A stretch of DNA of 64,000 bases from Chloroflexi bacterium CFX6 (GCA_030263595.1 SZPG01000020.1:1-64000); one strand, 5' to 3'. Positions 55,842-64,000 are shown, numbered from the stretch's first letter. Numbers and translations: made by a program. Notes: a model not told the origin generated them from the sequence alone.

Positions 55842-56249
55842 ATGCAAATCACTCGTCAGGCTGACTATGCCGTTCGCGCCGTTTTGCATCTTGCCCGCGC
55901 CGGGAACACGGAACGCTCCGCCACCAGCGCCATCGCAAAGGAACAGAACATCCCGCCCTCGTTTTTGGCGAAGATCATTTCGCAGCTTTCCATCGCGGGT
56001 CTGCTCCATACCTCGCGCGGCGCGCGCGGCGGCGTGACCCTCGCCCGCGACCCGAAGGACATCACCCTGCTGGAGGTGGTCGAGGCGATTGACGGGCCCA
56101 TCCAGTTGAACGAATGTGTCGGCGACAGCGGCGCGTGCACGTTCGACGACAACTGTCCGATCAAACCGATCTGGTGCGACGCGCAGGAGGAACTGGTGCG
56201 GCGATTGAAGAACGCCACCTTCGCGCAACTGATCGAGATGCCTGTGTAA
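55842..56249 (+). CDS. Rrf2-family transcriptional regulator
   Basis: 135 residues from ATG 55842, with AAGGA upstream. MQITRQADYAVRAVLHLAR is the Rrf2 opening; IPPSFLAKIISQLSIAGLLHTSRGARGGVTLAR is the winged helix. Three Cys follow in ECVGDSGACTFDDNCPI, spaced C-x6-C-x5-C, close to the C-x5-C-x5-C of IscR; so an Fe-S cluster, redox- or NO-sensing, is likely. It may regulate itself and Fe-S genes elsewhere. No isc/suf gene is in the window. A terminator follows. Confidence 0.9.
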   Translation: MQITRQADYAVRAVLHLARAGNTERSATSAIAKEQNIPPSFLAKIISQLSIAGLLHTSRGARGGVTLARDPKDITLLEVVEAIDGPIQLNECVGDSGACTFDDNCPIKPIWCDAQEELVRRLKNATFAQLIEMPV

Positions 56250-56343
56250 GACCCTTCGAGCATACGAACAATTTCTTCTCCGGTTCCGATCAGGGATGCG
56301 ATTGAAATGATCGCGTCGTGATCCGACTCCCTGAGAACGACTC

Positions 56344-56377
56344 ATCCCTCCCGGCGTATAATCGGGAGGGATTTTTC
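56344..56377 (+). terminator. Terminator with an embedded -10 box
   Basis: ATCCCTCCCG (56344-56353) and CGGGAGGGAT (56363-56372) then TTTTTC. TATAAT (56357-56362) is in the loop, so it may end the Rrf2 transcript and start the next gene. Confidence 0.7.
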
Positions 56378-56402
56378 GTTTAAGAGTGAAAGGATTTACA
56401 TC

Positions 56403-56840
56403 ATGAAATGCCAGAACTGCAACCATGAAAACAACGCTGATGACAAATATTGCGGCAACTGCGGAATGACTTTGGGGATGACTTCTCAATCTGTCATGGA
56501 TTACGAAGAAGAAATACGACGTTTTGCCAAGGAGCAGGCAGAGGCGAAAAAGTTTGAAGAGATGGAAGACCTTGATCTTGAGAGCCCTACTGGTTTGCTC
56601 AAAGCACAATTGAGAATGTTGATTTCGATCTATCGAAGAGTGGAAAGACTGGAAAATAACGATAAACAAAAAATTAGAGTTATAGATTTTGATATGCCAT
56701 TTTGGTCGATGGTGAGCTTTGAATTTAAGGTAATCCTTGTTGGTCTCTTTTTTGTGCTTGTTTTTTCTTGTGTCATTTTCCTGCTCGCTTCTCCAATTCT
56801 CAAAGGTATCATTTCCCTCCCGTTCATTTTCTCACAATAA
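56403..56840 (+). CDS. Zinc-ribbon membrane protein
   Basis: 145 residues. N-terminal zinc ribbon ([19 protein letters not shown], 3-21) typical of small bacterial membrane proteins. A charged helix ([20 protein letters not shown]) follows, then a hydrophobic segment ([19 protein letters not shown], about 111-129) near the C-terminus. It is AT-rich compared with its neighbours. It lies 11 bases before hutU, whose Shine-Dalgarno overlaps its stop, so the two are coupled, though no functional link is evident. Confidence 0.7.
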   Translation: MKCQNCNHENNADDKYCGNCGMTLGMTSQSVMDYEEEIRRFAKEQAEAKKFEEMEDLDLESPTGLLKAQLRMLISIYRRVERLENNDKQKIRVIDFDMPFWSMVSFEFKVILVGLFFVLVFSCVIFLLASPILKGIISLPFIFSQ

Positions 56841-56851
56841 GGAGACGCATC

Positions 56852-58504
56852 ATGCCCGGACCCAGACCTGTTCGCGCCCCGAGGGGCAGCGACCTCACCT
56901 GCAAGAACTGGCTCAGCGAAGCCGCCTATCGCATGATCCAAAACAACCTCGACCCGGAAGTGGCGGAGAAACCCGATGATCTCGTCGTCTACGGCGGGAG
57001 GGGCAAAGCCGCGCGCGATTGGGAATCGTTCGATGCCATCCTCGAATCGTTGAAGAATCTCGAAGAGGACGAAACGCTGCTCGTGCAATCGGGCAAGCCG
57101 GTGGCGATCTTCAAATCGCACAGGGACGCGCCCAAAGTTTTGATCGCCAACTCGAACCTTGTCCCGCATTGGGCGACCTGGGAACATTTCGACGAACTCG
57201 CCAAAAAGGGACTCATCATGTACGGGCAGATGACCGCCGGTTCGTGGATCTACATCGGCACACAGGGGATCTTGCAAGGCACCTACGAAACCTTCGGCGC
57301 GCTGGCGAAACTCAAAGGTTGGAGTTCGCTCAAAGGAAAATTTGTTTTGACGGCCGGTCTTGGCGGGATGGGCGGCGCGCAGCCGCTGGCGATCACCATG
57401 AACGAAGGCGTCGGCTTGATCGTCGAAGTGGACCCCGAGCGCGCGGAACGCCGCCGCGCCATCGGCTACGTGGATATGGTGGTGGACAACCTCGAAGAGG
57501 CGATGACTCTTGTCGAGGAGTTCAAGGATCAACAGGTTCCAAAATCAATCGGGCTCATCGGCAACGCGGCGGATATTTATCACGAACTCGCGGAGCGCGG
57601 CGTCATTCCCGATGTGGTGACAGACCAAACGTCCGCGCATGAGGCGTTGATGTACGTGCCGTCCGGGCTGTCGGTCACGGCGGCGGACGAGTTGCGCAAG
57701 TCCGATCCTGAAAAATATAAGAAGATGGCGATGGACTCGATGTCCAAACATGTCCGTGCGATGCTGGCTTTCCAAAAGGCAGGCGCGGAGGTGTTCGACT
57801 ATGGCAACAACATCCGCCAGCAGGCGTACAACAACGGCGTGACGGACGCGTTCGAGTTTCCCGGTTTCGTTCCCGCGTACATTCGTCCGTTGTTTTGCGA
57901 AGGCAAGGGACCGTTCAGATGGGTCGCATTGTCCGGCGATAAAGAAGATATTTATGTCACCGATCGAGCCATCATGGAGTTGTTCCCCAACGACGATCAC
58001 CTGCATCGTTGGTTGAAGATGGCGAAGGAGAAAGTCCCGTTCCAGGGATTGCCCGCGCGCATTTGCTGGTTGGGATACGGTGAACGCGTCAAAGCGGGAT
58101 TGAAGTTCAACGAACTGGTCGCAAGCGGAAAGGTCAAAGCGCCGATCGTGATTGGAAGAGATCACCTTGATTCGGGTTCGGTCGCTTCGCCGAACCGCGA
58201 GACCGAAGCGATGAAAGACGGCTCGGACGCGATCTCAGATTGGGCGATATTGAACGCGCTCATCAACGCGGTGGGCGGCGCGACGTGGGTGTCTTTCCAT
58301 CACGGCGGCGGCGTGGGGATGGGATATTCGCAGCACGCGGGGCAGGTCATCGTGGCGGACGGGACGCCCGAGGCGGCTCGGAGGTTGGAACGAGTTCTGA
58401 CGACGGACCCAGGCATGGGCGTGGTCCGACACGCCGACGCGGGGTATGAGGTCGCCATCGAAGCCGCGAAACGTCACGGGATCAAGATGCCGATGTTGAA
58501 GTGA
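56852..58504 (+). CDS. hutU: Urocanate hydratase
   Basis: 550 residues from ATG 56852, with AAGGAGA upstream; the normal family length. It converts urocanate to imidazolonepropionate with tightly bound NAD+. [11 protein letters not shown] (about 48), [19 protein letters not shown] (about 81), [14 protein letters not shown] (about 127), and [12 protein letters not shown] (about 184) are family motifs; C405 in [11 protein letters not shown] matches the conserved Cys of urocanases; [21 protein letters not shown] follows. No hutH, hutI or hutF is in the window, so histidine degradation genes must be elsewhere or the gene is solitary. Confidence 0.95.
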   Translation: MPGPRPVRAPRGSDLTCKNWLSEAAYRMIQNNLDPEVAEKPDDLVVYGGRGKAARDWESFDAILESLKNLEEDETLLVQSGKPVAIFKSHRDAPKVLIANSNLVPHWATWEHFDELAKKGLIMYGQMTAGSWIYIGTQGILQGTYETFGALAKLKGWSSLKGKFVLTAGLGGMGGAQPLAITMNEGVGLIVEVDPERAERRRAIGYVDMVVDNLEEAMTLVEEFKDQQVPKSIGLIGNAADIYHELAERGVIPDVVTDQTSAHEALMYVPSGLSVTAADELRKSDPEKYKKMAMDSMSKHVRAMLAFQKAGAEVFDYGNNIRQQAYNNGVTDAFEFPGFVPAYIRPLFCEGKGPFRWVALSGDKEDIYVTDRAIMELFPNDDHLHRWLKMAKEKVPFQGLPARICWLGYGERVKAGLKFNELVASGKVKAPIVIGRDHLDSGSVASPNRETEAMKDGSDAISDWAILNALINAVGGATWVSFHHGGGVGMGYSQHAGQVIVADGTPEAARRLERVLTTDPGMGVVRHADAGYEVAIEAAKRHGIKMPMLK

Positions 58505-58542
58505 TCCGACGATTGGGAGGGGATCCAGGCGAAACCATTTTG

Positions 58543-58571
58543 TTGATTTTTGTTCCTGATTGTTGTATAGT
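58543..58571 (+). promoter_or_regulatory. Promoter of the TPR-protein operon
   Basis: TTGATT (58543-58548), 17-base spacer, TATAGT (58566-58571), 22 bases before the ATG. An 8-codon frame (ATG 58578, MQGDVNGR) overlaps the gene's start and could couple translation. Confidence 0.55.
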
Positions 58572-58593
58572 AATACCATGCAAGGCGATGTAA

Positions 58594-60072
58594 ATGGGCG
58601 CTGAAAAGCCGGATCCCCTGAAGAAGTTTTCCGAATCGTTGAAGGAAATTGGCGGCTATGTCGCCGCCATTTTGTTCTATATCCTCGCGTTGACGGGATA
58701 CGTGCCTCCGCCGCTTCCGCAATCCTACTCTTCCACGGTCTCCACGCTGACGATCCTTGTCAGTGTGACGGCGTTATGGCTGTGGCGTTTTCCCAGGATC
58801 GCCGGAAAAAGACCAGCCGCATCATCCGGCATACTGGTTGCAGGCTCGAAACATCCGCCGGAATCTTCGGTCAGGGATTCGTTTCTTTTGCTGTTTCGTT
58901 CCGAGAGCAGGAGATCTTACAACATGCCGCTGGCGCAACGGCGTTTGGAGGGCGCGTTATTGTTTTCGTTGACCGCCTTTGCGATCGGCGTGACGGGCGC
59001 AAGGCTCCCCTCGATCGCGGGGGAGATCGGCGGTCTGCGCTGCCTGAAAACAGTTTCCGACGCCCCCAGAATTCTGATTGCCGACTTTAGTCCGCCGAAT
59101 ACCAATCAATTCGGGGACAGCCTGGCGAATTACATGGCGGCAAAGATGGAGACCCAATTGGAGGTGTGCAGGTACAATCATCCCTTCGTCTTGTTCGACG
59201 AGGCGATGAATACGGGCGCGAGGCATCGCGCGGAACTTGTCATCTGGGGCAATGACAACGCTGGATTGCTGGATGTCTATTTGACGCCCACCGCCCCCGA
59301 ATGGGATATCTCCGATCCGCTGAAGGATGGCTTGTCCGCAAGAGACAGCAACAAGGAAGTGGCTTTGCTGGCGGAACAGATCGCGGCGGAAATCCTGTTC
59401 TTCCAGGGTCAGCCTGTGAGGGCGCGCGAAAACCTGAGCCGCGCGCTGGAGAACGCCGAAGAGTCGCAGGATTTGGGAAATGTCAATCCTGAACTGCTTG
59501 CCGACGGTCATTTTCTGCTTGGTCTCCTGTTCGATCCCAACCAGTATCCCGAAGGTTCCGATGTCCCGGCTCTAAGCCGGGCGATCGCGGAATACTCGAG
59601 GGCGGTCAGGTTGAACGAGACTTTGGAAGTCGCTTATTTGAACAGAGCCGCGTTATACATCCAAGGCGGCGATACGGAAAAGGCGATCGCGGATTACGCC
59701 AGGGTGATCCTGATCGCCGATCATTCGGATCACAGGTTCGACGCGCATTTGCAGAAGGCGGAACTGCAATTGGGTAAGGGGATGTGTTCCGAAGTAATAC
59801 CTGATCTGGAAGACGCCCTCCGAAGCCCGGACGCTGAAGGATATTATCTTTATCCATACCTTGTCCATGAATTGGGGAAGGCATATCTCGCGTGCGGGAA
59901 TTACGGCGCGGCAGGGGACGCCTACAGGGACATAATTCAACTGGAAGCGGAATATGCGTTTTTATTCGCGGAGGAACTTAACGCCCTGGTTTCCAAAGAC
60001 CCCGGAAACCAGGCGTTGGAGGAGGAGGTGAACAATATAATAGAGTATCTGGAGCAAGCGTCGCATCCCTGA
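58594..60072 (+). CDS. Membrane protein with tetratricopeptide repeats
   Basis: 492 residues. Three hydrophobic segments near the N-terminus (YVAAILFYILALTGYV at about 22-37, VSTLTILVSVTALWLW about 49-64, LLFSLTAFAIGVTGARL about 121-138). A beta-alpha region follows (ILIADFSPPNTNQFGDSLANYM). From about 260 there are TPR motifs: GQPVRARENLSRALENAEES, LSRAIAEYSRAVRLNETLEVAYLNRAALYI, and later YLYPYLVHELGKAYLACGNYGAAGDAYRDI. TPRs mediate protein contacts, so it is probably a scaffold. Similar proteins with TPR plus a caspase-like or adenylate-cyclase partner exist, but no such domain is seen. It is followed by two small genes. Confidence 0.75.
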   Translation: MGAEKPDPLKKFSESLKEIGGYVAAILFYILALTGYVPPPLPQSYSSTVSTLTILVSVTALWLWRFPRIAGKRPAASSGILVAGSKHPPESSVRDSFLLLFRSESRRSYNMPLAQRRLEGALLFSLTAFAIGVTGARLPSIAGEIGGLRCLKTVSDAPRILIADFSPPNTNQFGDSLANYMAAKMETQLEVCRYNHPFVLFDEAMNTGARHRAELVIWGNDNAGLLDVYLTPTAPEWDISDPLKDGLSARDSNKEVALLAEQIAAEILFFQGQPVRARENLSRALENAEESQDLGNVNPELLADGHFLLGLLFDPNQYPEGSDVPALSRAIAEYSRAVRLNETLEVAYLNRAALYIQGGDTEKAIADYARVILIADHSDHRFDAHLQKAELQLGKGMCSEVIPDLEDALRSPDAEGYYLYPYLVHELGKAYLACGNYGAAGDAYRDIIQLEAEYAFLFAEELNALVSKDPGNQALEEEVNNIIEYLEQASHP

Positions 60073-60114
60073 ACAGGGAAATGTTGCCCCGTTTTCTTAT
60101 TTATGGAGGCTGAA

Positions 60115-60630
60115 ATGAAAGAAAGTTCGCGAGGTTCGCAAGGTCTTCCAGAGATCCCGGATTATCCGGATTCCCCCCTTCCACCCTGGATCCATTACGG
60201 CATCACGGCTTTTGCAGGAAAACAGATCCAGATGGAATTGGACCGTCTGGGCTATACCGGATACCTGATCGGATTAAGCGTCGGGTATTCTCTGGACGGA
60301 GAGGATGCGCCCTCCTACGCCATGGAATTTGGACGCGTGCCGCCGCTCGATGTCGCGCAGGAACCCGAACCGAAGAATCCGCTGAGCGACGAGTTCGTGC
60401 TCGAGTTGCATGACCAGGTGAGCGTCCTGATCCACCAATACACCCCCGAGGAATTCGGCGACATGAACGTAACGTTGAGCGCAAATGTCAGCGGCTCCGA
60501 GTACACGGTGGTGGTCGTATGCCGTTTCGTCCAGGCTGGCGAATGCAGCCAGAACCCTCCCCATACCGACAAACGAAAATGTTTGAAACGCCAGGACGGC
60601 GGGTGGAAGTGTTTGCACGCCTCATGTTGA
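60115..60630 (+). CDS. Hypothetical protein in the TPR operon
   Basis: 171 residues. ATG 60115 is preferred because GGAGG lies 6 bases before it; an ATG at 60103 lies next to that site. The protein is rich in Pro, Glu and aromatic residues (PEIPDYPDSPLPPWIHYGI), has GYTGYLIGLSVGYSLDGED and VLELHDQVSVLIHQY, and ends in a Cys-rich tail (ECSQNPPHTDKRKCLKRQDG, KCLHASC). Unrecognised. The stop overlaps the next start. Confidence 0.6.
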   Translation: MKESSRGSQGLPEIPDYPDSPLPPWIHYGITAFAGKQIQMELDRLGYTGYLIGLSVGYSLDGEDAPSYAMEFGRVPPLDVAQEPEPKNPLSDEFVLELHDQVSVLIHQYTPEEFGDMNVTLSANVSGSEYTVVVVCRFVQAGECSQNPPHTDKRKCLKRQDGGWKCLHASC

Positions 60631-60815
60631 TGAACAAAGGGCTGTTCGCAGTCGCATCCATCTTATCGCTGGGCGTCCTTGCGTGCAGACCTGTGCTCGC
60701 CATCGGCTGGGGGGAGTTCCTGATACTGGCGATCGCGATTGCCCTCCTGATCGGTCCGCCGTTGTACAGGCTGTTCCGAGAATTCGAAAAATCCCAAAGA
60801 CGAAAGGATGAATAA
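60630..60815 (+). CDS. Small membrane protein, third gene of the TPR operon
   Basis: 61 residues from ATG 60630, which shares one base with the preceding stop (TGATG); an ATG at 60624 is an alternative. Two hydrophobic stretches: GLFAVASILSLGVLAC and GEFLILAIAIALLIGPPLYRLF, then a basic tail. The first resembles a signal peptide or lipobox. No family recognised. A terminator follows at once. Confidence 0.55.
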   Translation: MNKGLFAVASILSLGVLACRPVLAIGWGEFLILAIAIALLIGPPLYRLFREFEKSQRRKDE

Positions 60816-60822
60816 CGAAGGC

Positions 60823-60851
60823 AAGGCGGACGTGAAGTCCGCCTTTTTTGT
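60823..60851 (+). terminator. Terminator of the TPR operon
   Basis: AAGGCGGAC (60823-60831) and GTCCGCCTT (60837-60845), loop 5, then TTTTG. Confidence 0.9.
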
Positions 60852-60874
60852 TTGTGCGCCCTATACTTTTACCC

Positions 60875-60903
60875 TTGACATACTGTATGTCATACAGTAT
60901 AAT
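60875..60903 (+). promoter_or_regulatory. Consensus promoter with PadR-type operator
   Basis: TTGACA (60875-60880) and TATAAT (60898-60903) with exactly 17 bases between. The spacer is a perfect palindrome, ATACTGTATG-T-CATACAGTAT (60880-60900), touching both boxes. The PadR gene starts 18 bases downstream, so autorepression by blocking polymerase is likely. Confidence 0.85.
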
Positions 60904-60920
60904 GCGATCACAGGTGACTT

Positions 60921-61253
60921 ATGGAAAACGACGAACTCGTACAAAACATGCTGCTGGAACTGCGACGCGGCACCTTGTCCATTGCAGTGCTCAGCCAGTT
61001 GACCCGGGAGGAGTATGGTTATTCCCTGCTCAAGGCGCTGGCTGACAAGGGACTGGAGGTGGATCAAAGCACACTCTATCCCCTGCTTCGCAGGCTCGAG
61101 TCGCAGGGACTGTTGCAGTCCGACTGGCGCATCGTGGACGAAGCCCGTCCGCGCCGGTATTACGTCATCAGCGCGCAGGGCAAGGCTGTGCTGGCAAAAC
61201 TCAAAAAGGAATGGTCGGCGATGGTGGAGACCATGAACAAGATGTTGTCATAA
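60921..61253 (+). CDS. PadR-family transcriptional regulator
   Basis: 110 residues. A winged helix (LRRGTLSIAVLSQLTREEYGYSLLKALADKGLEV, then STLYPLLRRLESQGLL and RRYYVISAQGKAVLAKLKKEW) is typical of PadR. The C-terminal dimer helix is short, as in the s1 subgroup. It follows its own strong promoter with a palindromic operator, so it probably represses itself and the next gene, which encodes a membrane protein. Confidence 0.93.
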   Translation: MENDELVQNMLLELRRGTLSIAVLSQLTREEYGYSLLKALADKGLEVDQSTLYPLLRRLESQGLLQSDWRIVDEARPRRYYVISAQGKAVLAKLKKEWSAMVETMNKMLS

Positions 61254-61299
61254 TCCATGTGTACTTGGCGCTCTCTTGCGCCAGGAGAAGGAGAACAAA

Positions 61300-62319
61300 A
61301 TGAACCTCATTGATAAATACGCCGCCGAAGTCGGCAAGCATCTGCCCCGCAAAGGACGCACCGACATCGAAGCCGAGATCCGCTCGACGCTGGAGGAAAT
61401 GCTCGAGGAACGGAGACAGGCAAAGGGCGTCGAAGACGAAGCGCTCGTCGTCGAGTTGTTGAAGGAATACGGCGAACCGCGCAAGGTCGCGGAATCCTAC
61501 AGCGGACCGCGGTATCTGATCGGACCGCGCATGTATCCGATCTTTGAGCTGGTCGTCAAAATTGTGATGGCGGCTTTGCTGGGAGCGGGTATGCTTGGTT
61601 ACGGAGTCAGCGCCGCGGTCACAAAGTCTTTTGCGGGGGCGGATTTCTTCTCCTTCCTCGCGCAGTTTTGGATGGGACTGCTCGGCGGCATGATGAACGC
61701 CTTTGGCGTAATCGTGATCGTGTTCGCAATCCTCGACCGGGTACTGCCTGCAAGCGAGTTCGAAAAAGAGGAAGAGGAATGGAACCCCGCCGAACTGGCA
61801 AAGGAACCTGACCCCGACGAGGTGAAACTATCGGATGCCATTGCCACGATCATCTTCACTTTTATCGGGCTGGCGATCCTCAACCTGTACCCGAACGCGA
61901 TCGGCATCTTCTTCCCTGCCGACGGCGAATGGGCGTTCATCCCCGTGTTGTCGAAAACCTTCTTCACCTACCTGCCGTGGATCAACCTGCTGGGTGTATT
62001 ACAGATCGTATTCAACGCGTATCAATTGCGGCAACGAGTCTGGACGACGTTCACCCGACTGTGCAACATCGTCATCGAGGCAGGTTCGATAGCGCTGGCA
62101 GTCATCATGCTGAAGGGTCCATCGCTCATTGACCTGAGCGCCGGGAAGCTTGCCGGCACGCCTCTGGCTGAAGTTTCTGATGTGTTGACGAAGGTGATGA
62201 GTTTCGTGCCGGGCATCGCGCTCATCATCGTGATCATTATCTCGGGCATCGAAGTGGCGCAGATGATCTATCATCTCGTGAAGAGCAAACCCTCGTCAAC
62301 GTATCCTGTGATGAAGTAG
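61300..62319 (+). CDS. HAAS-domain membrane protein, PadR partner
   Basis: 339 residues from ATG 61300, with AGGAGAAGGAG upstream. The N-terminal helical domain (MNLIDKYAAEVGKHLPRKGRTDIEAEIRSTLEEMLEER, followed by LVVELLKEYGEPRKVAESY) is the HAAS-type domain found next to PadR genes. Five hydrophobic segments follow (about 90-115, 125-150, 190-210, 226-250 and 300-320). It is the probable output of the PadR system, in membrane stress or transport, but no transporter motif is seen. A terminator follows. Confidence 0.8.
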   Translation: MNLIDKYAAEVGKHLPRKGRTDIEAEIRSTLEEMLEERRQAKGVEDEALVVELLKEYGEPRKVAESYSGPRYLIGPRMYPIFELVVKIVMAALLGAGMLGYGVSAAVTKSFAGADFFSFLAQFWMGLLGGMMNAFGVIVIVFAILDRVLPASEFEKEEEEWNPAELAKEPDPDEVKLSDAIATIIFTFIGLAILNLYPNAIGIFFPADGEWAFIPVLSKTFFTYLPWINLLGVLQIVFNAYQLRQRVWTTFTRLCNIVIEAGSIALAVIMLKGPSLIDLSAGKLAGTPLAEVSDVLTKVMSFVPGIALIIVIIISGIEVAQMIYHLVKSKPSSTYPVMK

Positions 62320-62334
62320 TGGCAGTTCGGCTCA

Positions 62335-62365
62335 CAGGCGGATCATTCATCCGCCTGTTTTTTCA
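62335..62365 (+). terminator. Terminator after the HAAS gene
   Basis: ACAGGCGGAT (62335-62344) and ATCCGCCTGT (62350-62359), loop 5, then TTTTTC. Confidence 0.9.
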
Positions 62366-62418
62366 TCCGGGCGCGTCCAAACGTTCCATTGCCACCGGCG
62401 CGCCGCCCGGATAAGATA

Positions 62419-63388
62419 ATGCCAATGAAATCGAAACTCCTTCCGTTCCTCCTCGCGTTGGCGATCCTTGCGTGTCAATCGCCCGTCCTCGCGACGCCCG
62501 CGACGATCACCCCGCCTCCCTCCCTCACGCCCGCTTCGACGGAAACCCTCATACCGACTGCCGCTGCGACGGAAACTCTCCCGCCGGCGCCCACCCTCAC
62601 CCCGACGCCTCCGCCTCTCGCGACCCGCGTCCTGATCCTGTCCATTGACGGACTCCGCCCCGATGCCATTCTCGCCGCGCCCATGCCGAACCTGCTTAAC
62701 CTCATGCAAAACTCGGCATACACGCTCGACGCGCGGACCGTGTTCCCGAGTTCCACGTTGCCGTCCCACGCCTCCATGCTGACAGGAACGTGCCCCTCCA
62801 AGCACGGCGTGGATTGGAACGACTACACCCCAGAGGAAGGATACGCCAACGGCATTGATCTCTTCGACCTCGCCCACGCGCGCGGACTGCAAACGGTCAT
62901 GCACGTTGGCAAGGAAAAATTGCGCCAGATCACCGAACCCTCCAGCCTGGACATCTTCAGCTACGTCAACGACCGCGACCTGGTCGTAACGCAACGCCTG
63001 CTCGACGACTTCCCGCAGGATTTCGGCCTTCTCTTCGTCCACTTCCCGCTCGTGGACGGCATGGGACACGTCTACGGCTGGATGTCGCCGCAACAATTGA
63101 GCGTGGCGTTCCGCGCCGATGAAGCCCTGGGGCAGATCCTCTCCGAACTGGATGCGAGGAACCTGCGCGGCGAAACCCTCATCATCGTCACCTCCGATCA
63201 CGGCGGGCACGACACGACACATGGATCGAGCCTCCCCGAAGACATGACCATCCCCTGGATCGCGTCAGGTCCCGGCATCCACCGCCGCATACGCATTGGA
63301 TTTACCCATTCCGCCCGAATGGGACGGAGTGCCGGTGTATGAGGCATTTGGCTTGCCGGTGGAGAGGCAGTCCATGCCGTGTGAGTGA
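62419..63388 (+). pseudogene. Alkaline-phosphatase-superfamily phosphodiesterase lipoprotein, frameshifted near the 3' end
   Basis: A lipoprotein (lipobox LAILAC) with a Thr/Pro-rich linker. The catalytic domain has VLILSIDGLRPDAILAA (about 72), the nucleophile region FPSSTLPSHASMLTG, then DGMGHVYGWMSP and IIVTSDHGGHDTTHG (metal sites) of nucleotide pyrophosphatase/phosphodiesterase type. The frame reads WIASGPGIHRR and then switches to nonsense and a stop (63342). In the +1 frame the end of the family is found: YALDLPIPPEWDGVPVYEAF to MPCE and a stop at 63388. About 20-30 codons between the two parts seem lost. So the gene is truncated or frameshifted, or the base call is wrong. Metal sites are intact. 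Confidence 0.75.
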
Positions 63389-63450
63389 ACAGCAATAATC
63401 CCTTGCTTGACTATTGCAAGGGTTGCCCCTTTGCCATTGAGTCCTTGAAA

Positions 63451-63477
63451 ATATTATCGCTTCGTGATATTATCGCT
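63451..63477 (+). promoter_or_regulatory. Direct-repeat operator/promoter of higBA
   Basis: ATATTATCGCT occurs twice, 63451-63461 and 63467-63477. The second copy carries TATTAT, 7 bases before the higB ATG, so it can serve as -10 and operator for the antitoxin. Confidence 0.6.
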
Positions 63478-63479
63478 GC

Positions 63480-63764
63480 ATGATCGAATCCTTCGCATCC
63501 GATGACACTGAAAAAATATTTCACGGTCAAGTTTCCAAAAAGTTGCCGAAGGATATTCAACGTACAGCCCGCCGAAAGTTGCTGTATCTCGATGACGCAG
63601 AAGATTTGAAAGATTTGCTTGCGCCCCCTGGAAATCGGCTGGAAAAACTCAAAGGCGACAGAGCAGGACAATACAGTATTCGCATCAACGACCAGTGGCG
63701 CATTTGCTTCAAGTGGACGGGCAGCAAAGCGAAAGATGTCGAGATTGTAGATTATCACGGATGA
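63480..63764 (+). CDS. higB: HigB-type RelE-superfamily toxin
   Basis: 94 residues. The RelE fold is visible: IPxDIQRTARRKLLYLDDAEDLKDL helices, then LKGDRAGQYSIRINDQWRICFKW and VEIVDYHG. Such toxins cut mRNA at the ribosome; the Arg/His residues expected in the C-terminal part are present. It overlaps the antitoxin gene by 4 bases (ATGA). The toxin-first order is typical for higBA. Confidence 0.92.
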   Translation: MIESFASDDTEKIFHGQVSKKLPKDIQRTARRKLLYLDDAEDLKDLLAPPGNRLEKLKGDRAGQYSIRINDQWRICFKWTGSKAKDVEIVDYHG

Positions 63765-64000
63765 GAGAAAACATGAAGGACAAAACTTTATCCCCTATTC
63801 ACCCTGGTGAAATCCTGCTGGAAGACTTTATGAAACCGCTTGGATTGAGCCAGTATCGCCTGGCGCATGACATCGGTGTTACGCCCATTCGCATCAGCCA
63901 GATCGTTAATGGTGAGCGTTCCGTTACGGTTGATACCGCCATGCGGCTTGCGCGTTATTTTGGCACCAGCGCGGCGGTTTGGCTTCGCTTACAAGTCCGC
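63761..64000 (+). CDS. higA: HigA-type antitoxin, 5' part
   Basis: The first 80 codons, cut by the window edge. The ATG at 63761 overlaps higB; an ATG at 63773 is in frame. IHPGEILLEDFMKPLGLSQYRLA is the HigA opening, and VTPIRISQIVNGERSVTVDT the helix-turn-helix. HigA binds the toxin and represses the operon. Confidence 0.92.
   Translation, partial: MRENMKDKTLSPIHPGEILLEDFMKPLGLSQYRLAHDIGVTPIRISQIVNGERSVTVDTAMRLARYFGTSAAVWLRLQVR

Noticed and set aside
63397-63425. Possible terminator cccttgc/gcaaggg before higB
   Set aside because: Only 7 bp and no T-run; more likely part of decayed DNA.

Overview
The window looks like chromosomal DNA from a member of the Chloroflexota, probably class Anaerolineae. 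This is inferred from gene content and style: a long division and cell-wall (dcw) cluster with a MurG whose P-loop reads GGTGGG, a huge lipoprotein-type alpha-2-macroglobulin, an A1408-type 16S rRNA methyltransferase, and a heavy load of short repeats, some of them inside genes. No rRNA or tRNA gene, CRISPR array or IS transposase was found.

Layout. 1-2.85 kb: the 3' end of an rRNA methyltransferase gene, a possible toxin/DUF2283 pair, and an FAD-dependent reductase. 2.9-5.4 kb: an AT-richer, probably acquired minus-strand pair encoding a family-2 glycosyltransferase and a TIR-domain protein. 6.5-24.4 kb: the dcw cluster, all on the minus strand and transcribed mraZ-rsmH-ftsL-ftsI-murF-mraY-murD-ftsW-murG-cvpA-murC-orf69-murB-ddl-ftsQ-ftsA-ftsZ. 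murE is missing from its usual place between ftsI and murF. 24.6-29.5 kb: another methyltransferase, an AT-richer minus-strand module (LuxR-type response regulator, DUF2690 protein and two paralogous exported proteins), and a membrane-anchored DsbA-like protein. 29.6-36.9 kb: the 1946-residue macroglobulin, which lacks its thioester, an orphan DNA methyltransferase and a membrane protein. 37-42.8 kb: rhomboid protease, guanylate kinase, a TlyA-type methyltransferase, a UbiA-family prenyltransferase, mevalonate kinase, a KamB/NpmA-like 16S rRNA methyltransferase with a candidate leader peptide, and a CoA-binding protein. 42.8-47.4 kb: a cyclic-nucleotide-binding histidine kinase, a DEAD-box helicase and a class III nucleotide cyclase. 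47.5-54.8 kb: MutS2, a small protein, an SGNH-like lipoprotein, a dual-specificity phosphatase, tRNA-dihydrouridine synthase, RadA and a nucleoside deaminase. 54.8-64 kb: a lipoprotein, an Rrf2 regulator, a zinc-ribbon protein, urocanate hydratase, a TPR-protein operon, a PadR regulator with its membrane partner, a frameshifted phosphodiesterase and the start of a HigBA toxin-antitoxin locus.

Three themes stand out. (1) Several families of short repeats occur between genes and also in frame inside conserved genes: mevalonate kinase twice, tlyA, the DEAD helicase, and mutS2 three times. One 41-nt repeat is identical in mvk and tlyA. (2) The A1408-methyltransferase gene has a layout that resembles inducible rRNA-methyltransferase genes: promoter, 10-residue leader ORF, hairpins, and a Shine-Dalgarno overlapped by a stem. 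(3) Several genes have a TATAAT-like -10 box so close to the start codon that leaderless mRNAs are likely. All functional statements are inferred from sequence motifs; no searches were run.
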